Assembly: GCA_961205875.1 (NCBI GenBank) | Contig: OY540816.1 | Coordinates: 6,396,701 to 6,460,700 of the forward strand | Direction of reading: 5' to 3' | Source of the DNA: Sialis fuliginosa | Lineage: Eukaryota > Arthropoda > Insecta > Megaloptera > Sialidae | Length of the DNA: 64,000 nt | In this document: positions 45,801-60,800 of the stretch, in pieces | How the letters are laid out: each line of letters opens with the position of its first letter | Position numbering within the stretch: the first letter of the stretch is position 1 | Made by a program: the position numbers and the translations under genes | The notes under the pieces: generated by a model | The model's database searches: none | The model's input: only the letters and a program-made list of their open reading frames with translations | Told to the model about the DNA's origin: nothing

Positions 45801-48800
45801 TGGAGAACTTTTTTTTTGTCTCAATCTGAAACGATCACATAGCTTCTCGTATCTTCGATATTGCGAGGAAGCAATATTATTAAAAAAATTATTTAATTCA
45901 CTAAAAGAAAAGCAATAAAATACATTCTGACATAATAAAAAATAAAATACACGTTTACATTTACACTGATATAATACACTTATAATTAGGATTGTATCAG
46001 TACTGCACAATGTATTTAATAATTAACTTCTCAATATTAAATTAAAAACAAGATTAATAATTTTAGTGACTCATTTGGGCTCGTCTTACATCGTTTGCGA
46101 TGAGAATTGTGATTAAAAATTGGGTCGCAAATACTAAAAGGTTGAGAAACGCTGGTATACAGTACACCTACATAATAAAAACAACGAAACAAAAAGTAAC
46201 TGGTAATTGTTTTTGTAACGACAATTTTCCATAAAAAAAATTGCGTTGGGTAAAAATTTCCCAAAATACAGAATTCGTTTCTTTTTCTTTAGAACCTTCC
46301 CTGAAGGGGCTCAGAACTAATCGCTTATTTTGGTCAAAAAAGTAATTGTAAATAAGTTTCAGATACATATAATAAGATTTGCGCTAGTTTTTTAGATGTC
46401 AACATGCGATTGGGCAATATTTTCCCAAAATACAGGATAAGGGCTAATAGTCCAATCATTAGAAGAATTGAGCTTGAAAAAAATGACGGAGTACATTTTT
46501 TTCAAGAAATTGGTAGATTTTGATACTTAGAACATGGCGATAACTTCCCCCCCCCCCTTCGAAGGGGGGTGCATAACTTTCTAGGGGCTTACAAAGGTGT
46601 CTAAAATCAGTTATTTGGGAATAACACCGGGGCTATCAGTTTTATGATAAAATAGATTTTATAAACCTTAAAGCTGATAAAATTTCGAACAAAATGGTGT
46701 TTTTAAAAATTATGTGTCATAAATAGTTATTGAAATAGAGCCCGCGAAAAAATCATTTAGCGACGTCGAGTTTGGAAACTACGCCTAAAATGTAGAGTTC
46801 CGTTCAACCGCTGTGTTTAATATGTCTTTAATTGAATTTCAAAATGAAATCTACCAATTTCTTGAAAAAAATGTACTCTGTCATTTTTTTCTAGCGCCAC
46901 CACTAAACGAAATTGTCAGATAACTGGACTTTAAATATTATTTGCAATTTTTCAATTAGGTTTAATTTGCACTTTAGTAAAATATTTCAATTTTCAACAG
47001 TATTTTTTGTCCTGCTAAATTAGCATAATTGAATTAATAAAGTATTTTTAGAAAGTAAAACGATTGACTTAAAGATGTACAGTCTGAGTCAAAAATAATG
47101 TAAATCTAGATGCAATGAACGATCAAAATCAAATTATAAATTATTCACTTTAAATGCTTATAAGAAAGTCAAATTGGTTTATATACTACATAAACTATAA
47201 AAATACATTTGTTTAAAACCTTATTTCCCATTATTGACTGTTATTTTAGAATTTTAGCCAAAAAATTAATATTTGTGTTGATAATACGAAAAAATTTTAT
47301 TCTGAATTCATCTTTCAGATATAAAAACAAAATAAGTGTTTTATTGTTATAAATGACATAAATTAAAATATTTCTAAATAACACTAGGTATTTAGAACAT
47401 ATGTGGAACATACAAATGTTATAAAAATAATAATATTAGTACTTCATATGCTTATATATTTTATATGAAAAAATATGTAATAAAAACAAATCATTACATT
47501 TCAGTACGCCATTTTTTTCAATATTTTTCAGCAATAATTATTTTTTCTCTCACAATTTAGTTCGGTATGCGTATAATTTTTTTTATGAAACTTATTGCTA
47601 AATATGTAAGTGACTTGTTGTGAAAATTTCAGATTTTTCTCGATGCTTGAACCATGTATTTTATTGGACTTTAACCGTAAATACACCATTCTGCCATAAG
47701 AGCCCATGTTAATTTAAAAAAATAATAACTTTGAAACTATGTTGTAAAACCTTTTGAAATTTTGTGCGGGTACTTAAGATTTATAAAGGAGTAACTTCTC
47801 CAAATTTCAACTATTTCTCGTTGAAATTAGATACCTGCCATACATCTTTAATAAGCTATTTATCTACCGATAAACTATAACATAAACATTGCAAATTTGT
47901 GAAGTAGTATGTTAATAAAAACATCGACTGATATATAGATATTTACATGTGTACCATTATAATCGCCACTTTTCTAGGTGGAGCCAATGGACGCCGGAAC
48001 GGACAATGGGTTCACGTTCACAGCCCCTAACTGGCCCACAGACCCGCAGGGGGTGGTATACCGCATCACATCCCGCTACCCAGCACATCCAGCCGGGTCG
48101 TTCTACTATCCGCATCTCGTCAGGTTGCCCCCCATCGCTACTTTTCAATTCATAAAGGTCAGTCTACCGTCAAACCATAATTCATACCTACCGGAATAAA
48201 CTCGTCTTTCTATATATGTGTGTTCGTATGATGATGCGTCGATTTTTTACTAAAATGAAATATATTCTTTATATTAAATTGAAATGGTCATAATAAGAAA
48301 TTGGAAATAAAGACTGTAGTAATTGTAATTTTAATGTAATTAGTAATTATCTGTTAAAAGATCAAATAAAACTTGTGATAGAAATAAAAAGTGACCAAAT
48401 ACAAAAAGCAGTTTGCAATTTTTTTTACAGTTTAATGTAGAGCAATGAAAATACAATTTTTTTTTAAGAACTTTGTAAGAACATCTATTGATATTTATTA
48501 CCAAACACGAAGAAAAAAACATAAATGCACAGTGCTTCCTAGTGCAAAATTCACCAAAACTAGTTAATTATTGAACAATTTAAATAAAAACCGATAGTTT
48601 AGATAAATTGCCTGGAATTGGTTAACCATTTAATTTTAATACAATTTTACTAAAAAATATTAGTTTGAGATTTTTCTTCAAACGCATCTGATTATTTTTT
48701 CGTATATTTTTAATTTTTAGACATTTTCAATCTAAATCTAAATATATGCAAACGTCAAAATGACATTTAAAACGCCAAAATAACATTTAAAACGTCAAAG

Positions 48801-51800
48801 TGATATTTAATATATCCAAGCAAATATCAATTTAGAAAAACAAAACACGAATTTTTAAAATAAATTGAGATAAATCTTTGTAAGGGAATATTTTACAACA
48901 AACGTTGTAGACCCATATTATAGGAAATTTAATGCTCTACAAAAAATATTCTATAAAATTTTCACGTTAGATATGTAGTTCTTGAGATATCTTGAAAAAT
49001 AAATATTTTGGGATGTCACCCCTCCCCCTTACACACGATTTTGATGATTTTGAAATGGGACCGTCCTCAAGCCAGACCCAATCATCCGACCAAGTTTCAA
49101 CAAAATCGGTTCAGTGGTTCATGAGTTATGCGTGTGATAAGGATTCAGGGAACAGACGGACGGACGGACACACGGACGGACAAACAGGCAGACACGGAAC
49201 GAAAAGTGTTTGTCTTGACGTGAAACGGAAAGATTAATTTAAAATTTTGAAATCGGAGAACATTTTTTTTGTCTCAATCTGAAACGATCACAAAGCTTCT
49301 CGTATCTTCGATATTGCGAGGAAGCAATTTAAAACAAATAATACATTTGGTTGTATAATGAAAAAAGGTTTAGATACATATTTAATCAGGGTGTCCACTT
49401 TCTGTAAAGTCAGGGAGGCCTAAAGTGGTCAGGGAAAGTCAGGGAATTTCTTTAAAATTCTGAAAAGTCAGGGAATTTATTAAATTTTTTTGGGAAAGTC
49501 AGGGAATTTATTATATCAAGGAAGTCAGTGAAGAAGAAAAAAGTGTATACATTTCAGTTGACGAGCAAAAAAAAAGGTCTTCAAATTTTGGGAATCTCTC
49601 GATCACTTATTGCCCCCGAGCCTCTAGTGGTCAGGGAATTTTGAATCAATGGTCCATATTAAATTTCCAAACCCCAAATATAGTTTAAGTGTATATATTA
49701 TGTAAGTAATTGTACCCCACTACTGGATATATTATTTTTTCAATATCTAAAAATAATTGTTCCTCTCTAAAAATCCGTAACTGTGGCATCAGTTTGCAAT
49801 AAATAACTCTAAATGGCTACATAAAGGCCTGTTATTGTTGTTTCATAAATAACACAGTAGGTTAGTATACTATTTAAATAGAAAACACATAAATTAAAAT
49901 TTAACACATCGAAACCATCCGAGATTTGAGTCGTATATAAATATTTTATGAATTCGTGGCGCAAGTGCTAATCATAGTTGATAAAGTAATCCACGAAGAA
50001 ATTTATTGCTCACAACGGTCCCACTTTCCCTCTGGCTTGTCTGCGCCACACAACACTACATCTTTTAATGGTTTGTCTATGGTTAGCGAGATATAGCTGT
50101 ATAATGCAGGGACGTTCTAACCATCTGATAGAATTTATGTTAGCTAAAAAATATATTACTCTAATAAACATTCGTAACGATTTACAGAACTTCAATCATT
50201 TTTTAATAGTTTGCTTAAAGATAAGGATTATTAATGTTAAGAAGTTCATACACCATCATTTTGTAATGAGTTAAGATTACTGGAAAATAAAATATGATTT
50301 TTCAACGAACGTAGAAATATTTTATATAAACATGTGCCCGAAAACTCTTCGAGAGGGAGCTACAGACTCTCAAAGATTTTGTCTCAAATTAGTTTTTATT
50401 TAATATTTTGAGAACACATTGTGATACAGTACTTAAATTTGACACCCGGATTAATATTATACGTGTTATCGATTTCCAGTATCAACCAATGATTATTTAG
50501 ACCTGGGGTATATGGGGCCAGTCCTATCAGTGGGTCCATTGAGTTATATCTAGTTTTTTTTGTTCTTAATTTTTTTCCGCTGCCCCTTCTGAACTGGCAC
50601 CCCGAGCAGTCACTCAACCTCCCTCCCTAAAGCCAGCATTGCTGTTATACATTGACAAAATAAGCAACGAATTTTAATAAATATAAAAATTTTAAACATC
50701 AAGTATTCTTTTTTCCAAAGCTTACTTGACTTTTTAATATTGCACTCGAGTGATTGTTGTAGTTTTGGCTGACGCCTCGACTAACAAAAATTATTTAGTT
50801 TTCCATGGCAATTGTGATTTTTATTCAATAATGAATAAAATACGTTGTATCTTTGTTATGAGTTGTTTTATTATCAAAAATACGAAAAGCTTTGTGATCA
50901 TTTTTTAAAGAAAAATTGTTCTACGATTTCAAAATTTTCACTCGATCTTTCTTTTTATAATCGGTTTAGTATTAATACGTGTTTAATACTAAACCAATTA
51001 TAAAATTTCATAACTGTTTCACAAATTGGTTCTCAAAATATTAAATAAAAACTAATTTTAGACAAAGAATTCCGGACACATGTTTATGAAATTTTTTTCT
51101 TGAATTATTTTTCTCGATCAACTGTTAAAATTTGTTCCACCTGATATGACCCTGTATAATTAAACAGTTTAATGTCGGTAATATAATGACATTTTTGTTA
51201 ATATATCATTATAAAAAAAATTCCTTATTTTTTTAAGGTCAATTAATAATTACAAATAATAACAATCATACTTTTGCTGCACAAAATGTTAAAAAAACGG
51301 GCTTTGTGTTATGAAATGATTGTTTCTATTAAAATTTTTACTAATATAATAATAATATGTTTGATTTTTTAAGTAAATACAAAGTATATTATTTATGAAT
51401 TTCTTAGTAGAAAGCAGTAATAATTTTTTTAAATTCCAGAAAATCCTGCCGAAACTAGTAAATTCCGACCGGAACCGGAATAAAATAACAAAATGAAAAT
51501 TATTAGTATAAGGCTGCCTCAAGGACATTTCAAGTTGCAGTCAATTGACAATAATGCTTTTCTTACTCAAATCCGCGTCTTTATTAATATTTCATTGATA
51601 ATTTCTATTACAAATTTTTTCTTTTCGGACAGCAATTACAGCGTCATCTGCCCCGAATACAAAAAAATGTTTCAGACAAAAGTTACGTATTTATTGCGAG
51701 AATCGAACATAAAGTTGCTTCAACCGTGTTCTCATTAAAACTGCGCTCGACCTTAATCCAGTTCCCTGGCATGTATAAAATTACAATAAAGAGTTCCTAA

Positions 51801-54800
51801 AACAGCCCTGGCTAAAGGGATGAAACAGCAAAAGGGTGTTAAGATAAATCGCATCGACTACACCTGCACATAAGAGTGCGAAAGTTATGCAGTCTGATGC
51901 GCGCGCGTGCGGTGTTAGCCGATGTCCGCTAGGTGTCTCTCGGGTGTCGTTCCGCCGCGTGCAGAGAGATGGCGCCACCAGCCGATGTGAACGTTGACCC
52001 TCGTGAATATTTCAGTGCTTTCCGACGTGATCAGCCTCCTTTAAGGGTTGCCAACTGTCCGATCAGATTCTGACGTTTTTTTTTCTTACAATTTATTCAT
52101 TCAAACAGCAATTAACTTTGAAAACTGAGATAATTAAATAAGGTAGTGGCACAAGTCTTGGCAAGGATACTAGTAATTTTTAATTAAATGTAGGGTCAAC
52201 TGGGGTAAAAGTGAAACAAAATACAAATCTTTCATGTTTTTTGACAGTCAACGATACAAATTCATACTTTAATTTTTTCTACTAGATGCGATGCGCTTAT
52301 GAATAACCATTTTAAATACTTACGTCATTTGAACTGTACGATACAACACGGACTTTATAAATGAAAAAAGTGTGTTTCATTTTTTACCTCTAATTTGGGA
52401 AAAAGTGAAACAGGCCTCTAATGAAAAATATTTCTCGAATAATTAAAAGAAAAGCTACAAAGGCAACTTTGATTTATCTTCTTTGTGGCATATCAATGTG
52501 AAATTGTAACTTTAATTAATATCTGAGCTATACAGAAAGTTATGTGCAAAGAATTAAAATTTAATTCACACGTTTTGACACCGACTAACAGGAAAATCTG
52601 TAGGGGTGACACATCACTTATTAGGCGATTCATATTTTCAGGTCGCTTTAACAAATATTTAATGATGATGTCAGTTTTTATAATTCTCCTATAAACAAAT
52701 TAGTTTTTTAGTTGCAAGCTTGTTTCACTTTTACCCCATTTTTTTGGTGTTTCATATTTACGCAATTAGAAATATGTGTTGATTTTTTATTAATACCATT
52801 TCTGTATATTAATCTATTACATTTAACTGTTTTACAGCGTGATTTGATGACAATTGGCCAATAGGTGTCAAAATGGTGGACATTTAAACTAATTATTAGT
52901 ATAATATATTTATTAATTATTATATTATCATAGAAACTGCTACACATTATATCAAATTTGACGGATCTTTCTTTTAAGTATATCTTTTGTGTCGTACTAC
53001 TTATCATTTTATAATCATTAGCAAGTGTCCATCACTGCGTGCTCATTACTGGTTTTACTTTATCCATTACTGGAGAAAAAACATAAACAAAATAAAAGGC
53101 TATAATTTAAAAAATAAACTATATTTGATAACTTTGGTAATTAAATTGATTAAATAAAGAGTTACTTGTTTTACTAGTAACATGACTTCATGAGAATTAC
53201 AAAAAACAAGCCCATTAATCAAAAAAAACAAACGAAATCTTGCTCTTATAGCGGCCATAACTGGTACCTTTACCTTAATTGTTAATTTGTCGATATACCA
53301 CCAGTTTTGAATTCTGTAGCTGGTCATTGAGTAAGTTCGACCCACCCTCTACCAAAATACGAAAATAAATCAATGTTTCTCTTATCCTACTTCTGGCTGT
53401 TGTCCAATGACGGATTTAAATGTTGTATAGGGGGTCTTATAAACCCCTGTAATAAGACTCTTTTTGGATGGAATCCTTTATTGGAAAATCCTGAATTCGT
53501 CACTGCTGTCAAAGGTTATTTCAGTGTGTAATTGTAGCTTGTTTCTGCAGTACCAAAAATGAAAACTGCAGTTGGAAAAAAATACACACCTATCCCCCGA
53601 TTTACACGGTAGATACGTTATGCATAAAACCGTGTAAACTGAAATCTTGGATTTTGCTAAGTAAAATCGTGTAAAACGAAAAAAAACCCAAAATGTGCAT
53701 GATTCAGTAATTTATTTAAGTAAAACAAAAGTCAGACATCTTGGAAAACTCAAAATTGTTCTTAGTTCATAAAACAACAAACATATGAAAGTAATATAAG
53801 TAGATATTTAATTTATTTTACATTAGGAACAATGATGAAGATTACCGGGATTACCCTAAATGTATATTTTACAAGCCCGGGAATCCCCTGTTCTTTTCAT
53901 CAGGTTACCGAAGGAAAAAAATTCAAAAATACCATCAAATCTTTGTATAGGCGTATATGGAGCGGAATAAAAAATTTTACTAGTTTTTTGAAAATTGTCA
54001 ATTTATAAATCGTGTAAAAGCGAAATCGTGTAAAACAAGTGGCGTGTAAATCGGGGGATAGATGTATATACACAAGCATAAGTGTAGTGAAAAAAGGTCA
54101 CTATATTTGTAAGAACTGCAATTGTTAAATCTAATTTGTATAATTGAAAAGTAGTAAAAAGTAAAAAAAAGTATATACAAAAGTATAAGTGTAGGACAAA
54201 AAAAGGTCGCTATAATTTTTAAGATAGAAATATATAAAGTGTAGAGCAAAAAAGTAAACAAAGGTATTTGCAGTTGAAACATTTTCTTAAAATAACCCCT
54301 GACAGCTGTTCTTCATGTTAGCTACGTTTCCAAACTGATGTTTATGTAGTAGTTTCTGTTCACTTCTCAAGTCAAAAAAAAAAGTTCAAAAGAGAGTGAA
54401 GATCGCAGAAGAACTCCACCGATGTAAATGTAGATATCAGACCGGTGGCAGTCAAGCCAAATCGATCTCTATGTGTAATAGGCATGATGCCTAATTTTTA
54501 AAAACTATTTTATGATGATCTTACGTGTCTCTTATTTCCAAAAAAATGCTTATTTCTGCAGAAAATAAATGTTTAATCACAAAAATTGACCCTTTTAAAA
54601 CTCATTTTGAATTTGACGCCAAAACGCTCGCAGTTTCATGGCGAATTTTTGACGTCACGTCTATGTAAACACTCCTTGCCAACTATAATAAATCCTTGTT
54701 CCATCGCTAATGTTTCTCGGTTTTACTTTTGGTAATACAAAACTGAGCAAATTGATAATTTAAAACTACAAAATAATTTATAAACAGTGCAGATATTAAT

Positions 54801-57800
54801 GAAACAAAAATGACGTTTACGTAGCCGTGACTGTTGTTTTATCAAACATTGCGGATTGCTGTATTTTGCGTTTTTATTTTAACAAAAATCATATTAATAT
54901 AAAAATAAATACATTTTTTAGAATCTTTTTAACCTATTTCATTATTTAAAATCATAATTTCAGTGATACTTTGTAACTGGCATCATGCCTATTCTACATT
55001 GGTAATTATTTTGCCGTGTTTAGACCAAAAAGACATGGTGTTTTCAAAACACTTCGTATTTAAAAATGTATATGATTTGCTGCTATTTTGTAAAAAAAAT
55101 ACCGTGTTGCTTTTTTGTCTCTTTGGTCTAAACACGGCATTACAAAATTGACATCCCTCGTTTTCCATAAAGTCTGTAACACGTACGATTTGATTTTGCA
55201 GCCCTCGTGTGCTACCCTCAACCCATACCCGTATTTTTTAACTCCAACATTTTTAGCGCGTACACCGCCATGAAATATTGTATTAAGCATGTTAGCCCAT
55301 GCATACTAATAGAAAGAGATGTGTCTAAATGTGTGTGCTTGATGTAAAATGTAATCAAAGGGACACTTTGCCTATGGAAATATATTTTTGAAATGCTCTC
55401 CATATTAAATACTCAGAATTTTATATTTTATATAATTACAGTCTATGATACTATTATTTACTTTTCATGTTTATTATCGACTATACAGATTTTCGTTTAT
55501 TTTGTACACAGCGTATTAATTTTAAACACTATAATATACATATAACACCACTTATTAAAATATGATAAAATTACATATATAGGGTGAGTCATATCAGGTG
55601 GAACAAACTTGAACCGTGGATTGAGAAAAATATTTTAAGCAAAAAACATTATATAAACATGTGTCCGAAAATTTGTCATGAGGGGGCTACAGCCCTCCAA
55701 AAATTTTATTCAAAATTAGTTTTTATTTAATATCTGGAGAACCCATTATGCTAAAGTTATGAAATTTGATACGGGGTTTAGTAGGAAAAAATTAAAGAAC
55801 AAAAAAATACTAGATAAAAATCGATGGGCCTACTGGCCCCATACAGCCCTGGTCTAAATTATAATTGGTTAATACTGGAAATCAATAATACTTATTAATA
55901 CTAAACCCCGTATCAAATATCATAACTTTAGCATAATGGGTTCTCCAGATATTAAATAAAAACTAATTTTTAATAAAATTTTTGGAGGGCTGTAGCCCCC
56001 TCATGACAAATTTCCGGACTCATGTTTATATAATGTTTTTTGCTTAAAATATTTTTCTCAATCCACGGTTCAAGTTTGTTCCACCCGATATGACTCACCC
56101 TGTATATTACGGTGTTTTTATTTTTTTATTTTTTTTCATAATTAGGCATTTGTGATGACAAAATGTAGATCTCAATTAGTAGAATATGATTTTAATATTT
56201 TTTCTAACTCAAAAATGCACCTGTAAGTGGCTCCAAACAGTCCACGTATTACGTACTTCGGAACCCTTAAGGCCTACACCTGTGTATGCCTTGACCGATT
56301 TTTTTTATTATATGAATTATCCATAGAATCATAAAATCTTCGCTTACATTATAATAAAAATTGTTTTCATATGTATGTATTATGTACTATGCACACCACA
56401 TATTGATTTATAAAAATTTATGAAATTTTTGTACCTATATAAAAATAGGGAATATCGAGTTCGTACTTCCATTATATATTATATCCACGGTCAACTTCTT
56501 GATGATACACGTTTTTGAACTTCCATTGTGTTTTATATTTTACCACCATCCCTCTTTTCCCGGTCCGTCATTATATATTTAATCTCTTTTCAAAAGTTAT
56601 ACCCCAACTTTAGATTAATCTGTAAAGTAAATGTTTTCTCTGGAAAATATAATTTATCCATTTTAAATTATCTCAAAATTGTAAATGGCAAATGTACGCA
56701 ACAGTATAATAAAATATGATTTGTCTGAAGTGACATCCATAGTGAAAATGTTCACATTTCTCGAAACAATTTTGTTGTTAAGATTTTGAAATTGATTTCA
56801 AAACTTAGTAGATAAGTTTAAATTAAACGAAACAGAGAGAAGCATAGGGAGAATACCCTCCCCCCCCTCCCCGCTCCGCCTGTAATCCGAAAAATAGTAA
56901 ATTTCATATAATATGAAATAATTTGTATTAAAAAATTTCATTTTGCACTTTGTGATGTAAAACCCTTTCACCGGCCTTCTAATTATAATATAAAGTTTCT
57001 ATTAAAAATCTTGAAATTTGGATTGATTTGAGAAATATATAAGTATTTTAATCATTTTTAAAATTCGCTTTTTATGCATTAAAACATATTCTTAGAGCAT
57101 ATAACCAGAGGTTATTTTAAGAAAATTTTTCAAATGCAAATACCTTCTTTTTTTTGCTCTACACTTACAGTTTTTAATATTTTTCTTTCTATGTACTTGC
57201 AATTTTTCAACTACACAAATGAGCTTTTACAACTGCAGTTTTCATTTTTGGAACTGCAGAAACAAGCTATAACTACACACTTGAATAACCCCTACATATA
57301 ATCATATACTATATACTACTAGCTGGTTATATAGGTAATATGTATGTATATATTATTAATATTATGATAAATATACGTATAACTTCGTAAAAATAAACAC
57401 ACTGTCATATTTTGTCACTTGTCAAAAGTAATTTTGTACATTCGATAATATAATTAGTTTTTCAAAATAGACAGGAAACAAACTGTCTAAATTTTACAAT
57501 AAAAAGTATCATCTCGATCTATGTAGTCTCGTAAAAATTAAAGCCACCTTTCGGTCTCGTTTCGTAAAAAAATAAACCTGTCTCGTGTTGACCTCGTCTC
57601 GTATTCGTGACCGAAACCGAGAAGTGATCGAGACCGATAAAAGTATCGGTTGTTTAAAAAAAAGGTATTTTTTCAATTTATTGTTTATGTAATACTAGCG
57701 CATTGGACCCGGTGTTAACCGGGTTAACGTCCACAAAATCATATTCAATATACCCACCCAACATGCTCACCCAATATGCCGACAACACACGGTTCACCAC

Positions 57801-60800
57801 GAATTGTTTTTTTCCGACTTCGCAAAATTTACACAAAATATCCACAAATTATACACCTGAACCTAACCTATCCATTGTGAAAACCGGAATAATATGATAT
57901 CGTGAAAACAAAACACGATTTGATAGAGATTTTTTTAGTCTTTTGATGTTAAATCTTAAGTTTTCATAAAATATTAATAGCCATGATACTACACAGAAAA
58001 ATGATCTAACTATTGTTGAAAACCGTATTGAAATCGGTTCAGTAATTCCTGTGTTTAAAGCCTCATACAAATAAAACATTATTTTTTATATATAGAGATC
58101 TTTTGATGTTAAATCTTAGGTTTTCATAAAATATTAATAGCCATGATACTACACAGAAAAATGATTTAACTATTGGTGAAAACCGTATTGAAATCGGTTC
58201 AGTAATTCCTGAGTTTATAAGCCTCATACAAATAAAACATTATTTTAACATATATATGTATATAGAGATACTGAATCTTATTTATGTTTTAATTTTGTCT
58301 CGTTATTTATTTAAAGATTAAGATCAAATATTTATTTTTAACTAATTAATGACAATCCTTAAAACCAACACTCTCGGTAAAACTTAAATAAATAAATAAA
58401 ATTGATATTGTATCGGTCCTTGTCAATTTTGAAACAGTCTTGTCTAGGTATTTTCTCGTGCGAATTTAATCCAATTTCGTCTTATTGTTGGTCTCGTCTC
58501 GTCCGAATTTATTCCTATTTCGACTCGGTCTCGTCTTGCCTCATGGGAGATACATTTTTTCCCCATTTATTGAAAAAAATCAAATATTTAATGTTATTCT
58601 GTATTCATAACAAATAATAATTAAAACAATTGGCTTGTAAGCGACATTTACTCACAAAATCAAATTAAAAATTTCCTATCGATCGATGGCTTATTATGTC
58701 CTTAATAAAATATTAAATTACAAAAAAAAAATCTCTTGATGTAGCTGCTATAGTTACAATTCAAAGTAAAAACCATTTTTAAACCCATAAATAACTTCCT
58801 AATAATATTTAGTTACAGTGAATTTTTTGAAATTTTTTATTAATCGTTCAATACCAATATTCCTTTTTACAGCTGATCGCGACATAAAGCGACATTTTTC
58901 AAAATATACATTTTACATTTTAGTCATGAGATTTTCGACGACCATAACTCCAAAACTATTAACTTTAGAGATATGAACTTTTAATATAAAAGTAGTGACG
59001 TTAAATATAAATAAAAACAAACTTGTTTGTTTAAACGTCAAAAATTTATTTAAGAAAAGGTAACCGCAAGCTTTCGATTCACAGAATCATCGTCAGGCTA
59101 AAATAAATAACAATTAAATACAATTAATATAATGCAAAATATTGATATTTTAAAATAAAAATTCAGAAATATACCTATTAATAAAGATTTAAATTTGAGA
59201 ACGATGTTGTTATCTCAATAATATTCATGTGACTACGGAAATGTTTGAAAAAATAACAAATCTCTTAGTAACTCAAATAGTTACTAAGGAACGAAAAAAT
59301 TGATTTAAAAAAAATGACAGAAATAATTAATTATTTAAAATTGTGTTGTAAATAGTAGATAATGTGGATATGTCAGTTTTCTTGTTAATTGTATTATTGT
59401 TTCTTTTTATGTGTAACATTTCGGAAATGTAACGTTTAGCTTTATGTTTTTCATTATCTAAAATTGTAGTTTGTTTATAATCAAAAATATGCCCTGTACT
59501 ATTTGTATGTACTGCTAATGCTGTGGATGTTGGTTTTAATCTTGTATCTGATTTATGTTGTGTTATTCTATTGATAAGTTTTTGTGATGTATTACCTACG
59601 TAAATAGTGTTGCAACCCCCACACGGTATACTGTATACCAAATTTGATTTCTTAAAAATGTCTGTTTTTGTACAATTAACAAGAAAACTGACATATCCAC
59701 ATTATCTACTATTTAGAACACAATTTTAAATAATTAATTATTTCTGTCATTTTTTTTAAATCAATTTTTTCGTTCCTTAGTAACTATTTGAGTTACTAAG
59801 AGATTTGTTATTTTTTCAAACATTTCCGTAGTCACATGAATATTATTGAGATAACAACATCGTTCTCAAATTTAAATCTTTATTAATAGGTATATTTCTG
59901 AATTTTTATTTTAAAATATCAATATTTTGCATTATATTAATTGTATTTAATTGTTATTTATTTTAGCCTGACGATGATTCTGTGAATCGAAAGCTTGCGG
60001 TTACCTTTTCTTAAATAAATTTTTGACGTTTAAATAAACAAGTTTGTTTTTATTGATATGAACTTTTTATAGGAAATTTCATTCTCTATCAAATTCAGTT
60101 GCTCTAGTTCACATCGTTTTCGCTGCATCGATAATGTAAACATAAGCGGCGGTCAAATTTTTTTGTTTTTATTTTTTTGTGTATTTCCCGGGGGCCCACA
60201 ACCTTGTAAATTTAATATTTTATTAAAGACATCATTAGCCATCGATCGGCACTAAAATTATCGAGGCGAATTTTAATTTCATTTGAATATCTAATTTGAT
60301 TGGTCTAAATACAAATATTCAAAGCTTCTATAAAATGTAAAATTATGTATTTTCAGGTAAAAGAATATGAACTGAGTGAAGTATTCCATCATACAGAAGA
60401 TGACAGGCGTTATGAAGTTTTAAAAATGGAACATTTACAAGCACAGAACGATATAAACTTGCTTAATGGCGACAACAATGACATCGAACGTCAAATAGAG
60501 GAAGAACGAGAAGAGCAAGAAAAACACCCAATACATCCACCATCGCCTCTACCTAAATTTCTACTAGATATGCCAGTTATTTCCAGGTTAGTTCAATACG
60601 AAAAAATATGTTATTTATTTTTAGTTATTTTATTTATTTATTTTGTATTATTTTATTTATTTATTTTAAAATCCTGTGGGTGGAGGTAGGGGCAACTTTG
60701 ATATCTTAAATAAAAAACCCCATATTTTTATTGCAGATTCGAATTTTTTTTTTTATTCTTTTTGTTTTCATTTTCATAAAATTTTTACCATAATCTGCAC

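Larger units (their letters stand above)
44991..46154. mobile_element. hAT-like element, same family, perfect 8-bp TSD, nested HINE B
   Basis: The ends are CAGCGATTCTCAACCTGTGG and inverted GGTTGAGAAACGCTG. The duplications GTATACAG flank it at 44983-44990 and 46155-46162. Removing the nested B element (45046-45873) leaves about 336 bp, the native MITE. It lies in the second visible spondin intron. Confidence 0.9.

Noticed and set aside
47957-48199. Three overlapping long frames around 47949-48199
   Set aside because: Only the frame starting at 47978 matches the spondin domain and has correct splice sites. The others are shadows of that exon.
51493-51738. 81-codon + strand frame beginning MKIISIRLPQGHFKL
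   Set aside because: It starts at the edge of element I, has random-looking composition and no recognised motif. The support is too weak to list as a gene.
54600-54660. TGACGTCA CRE-like site
   Set aside because: It is a single short palindrome inside MITE V with no promoter context. Expected by chance or belonging to the element.
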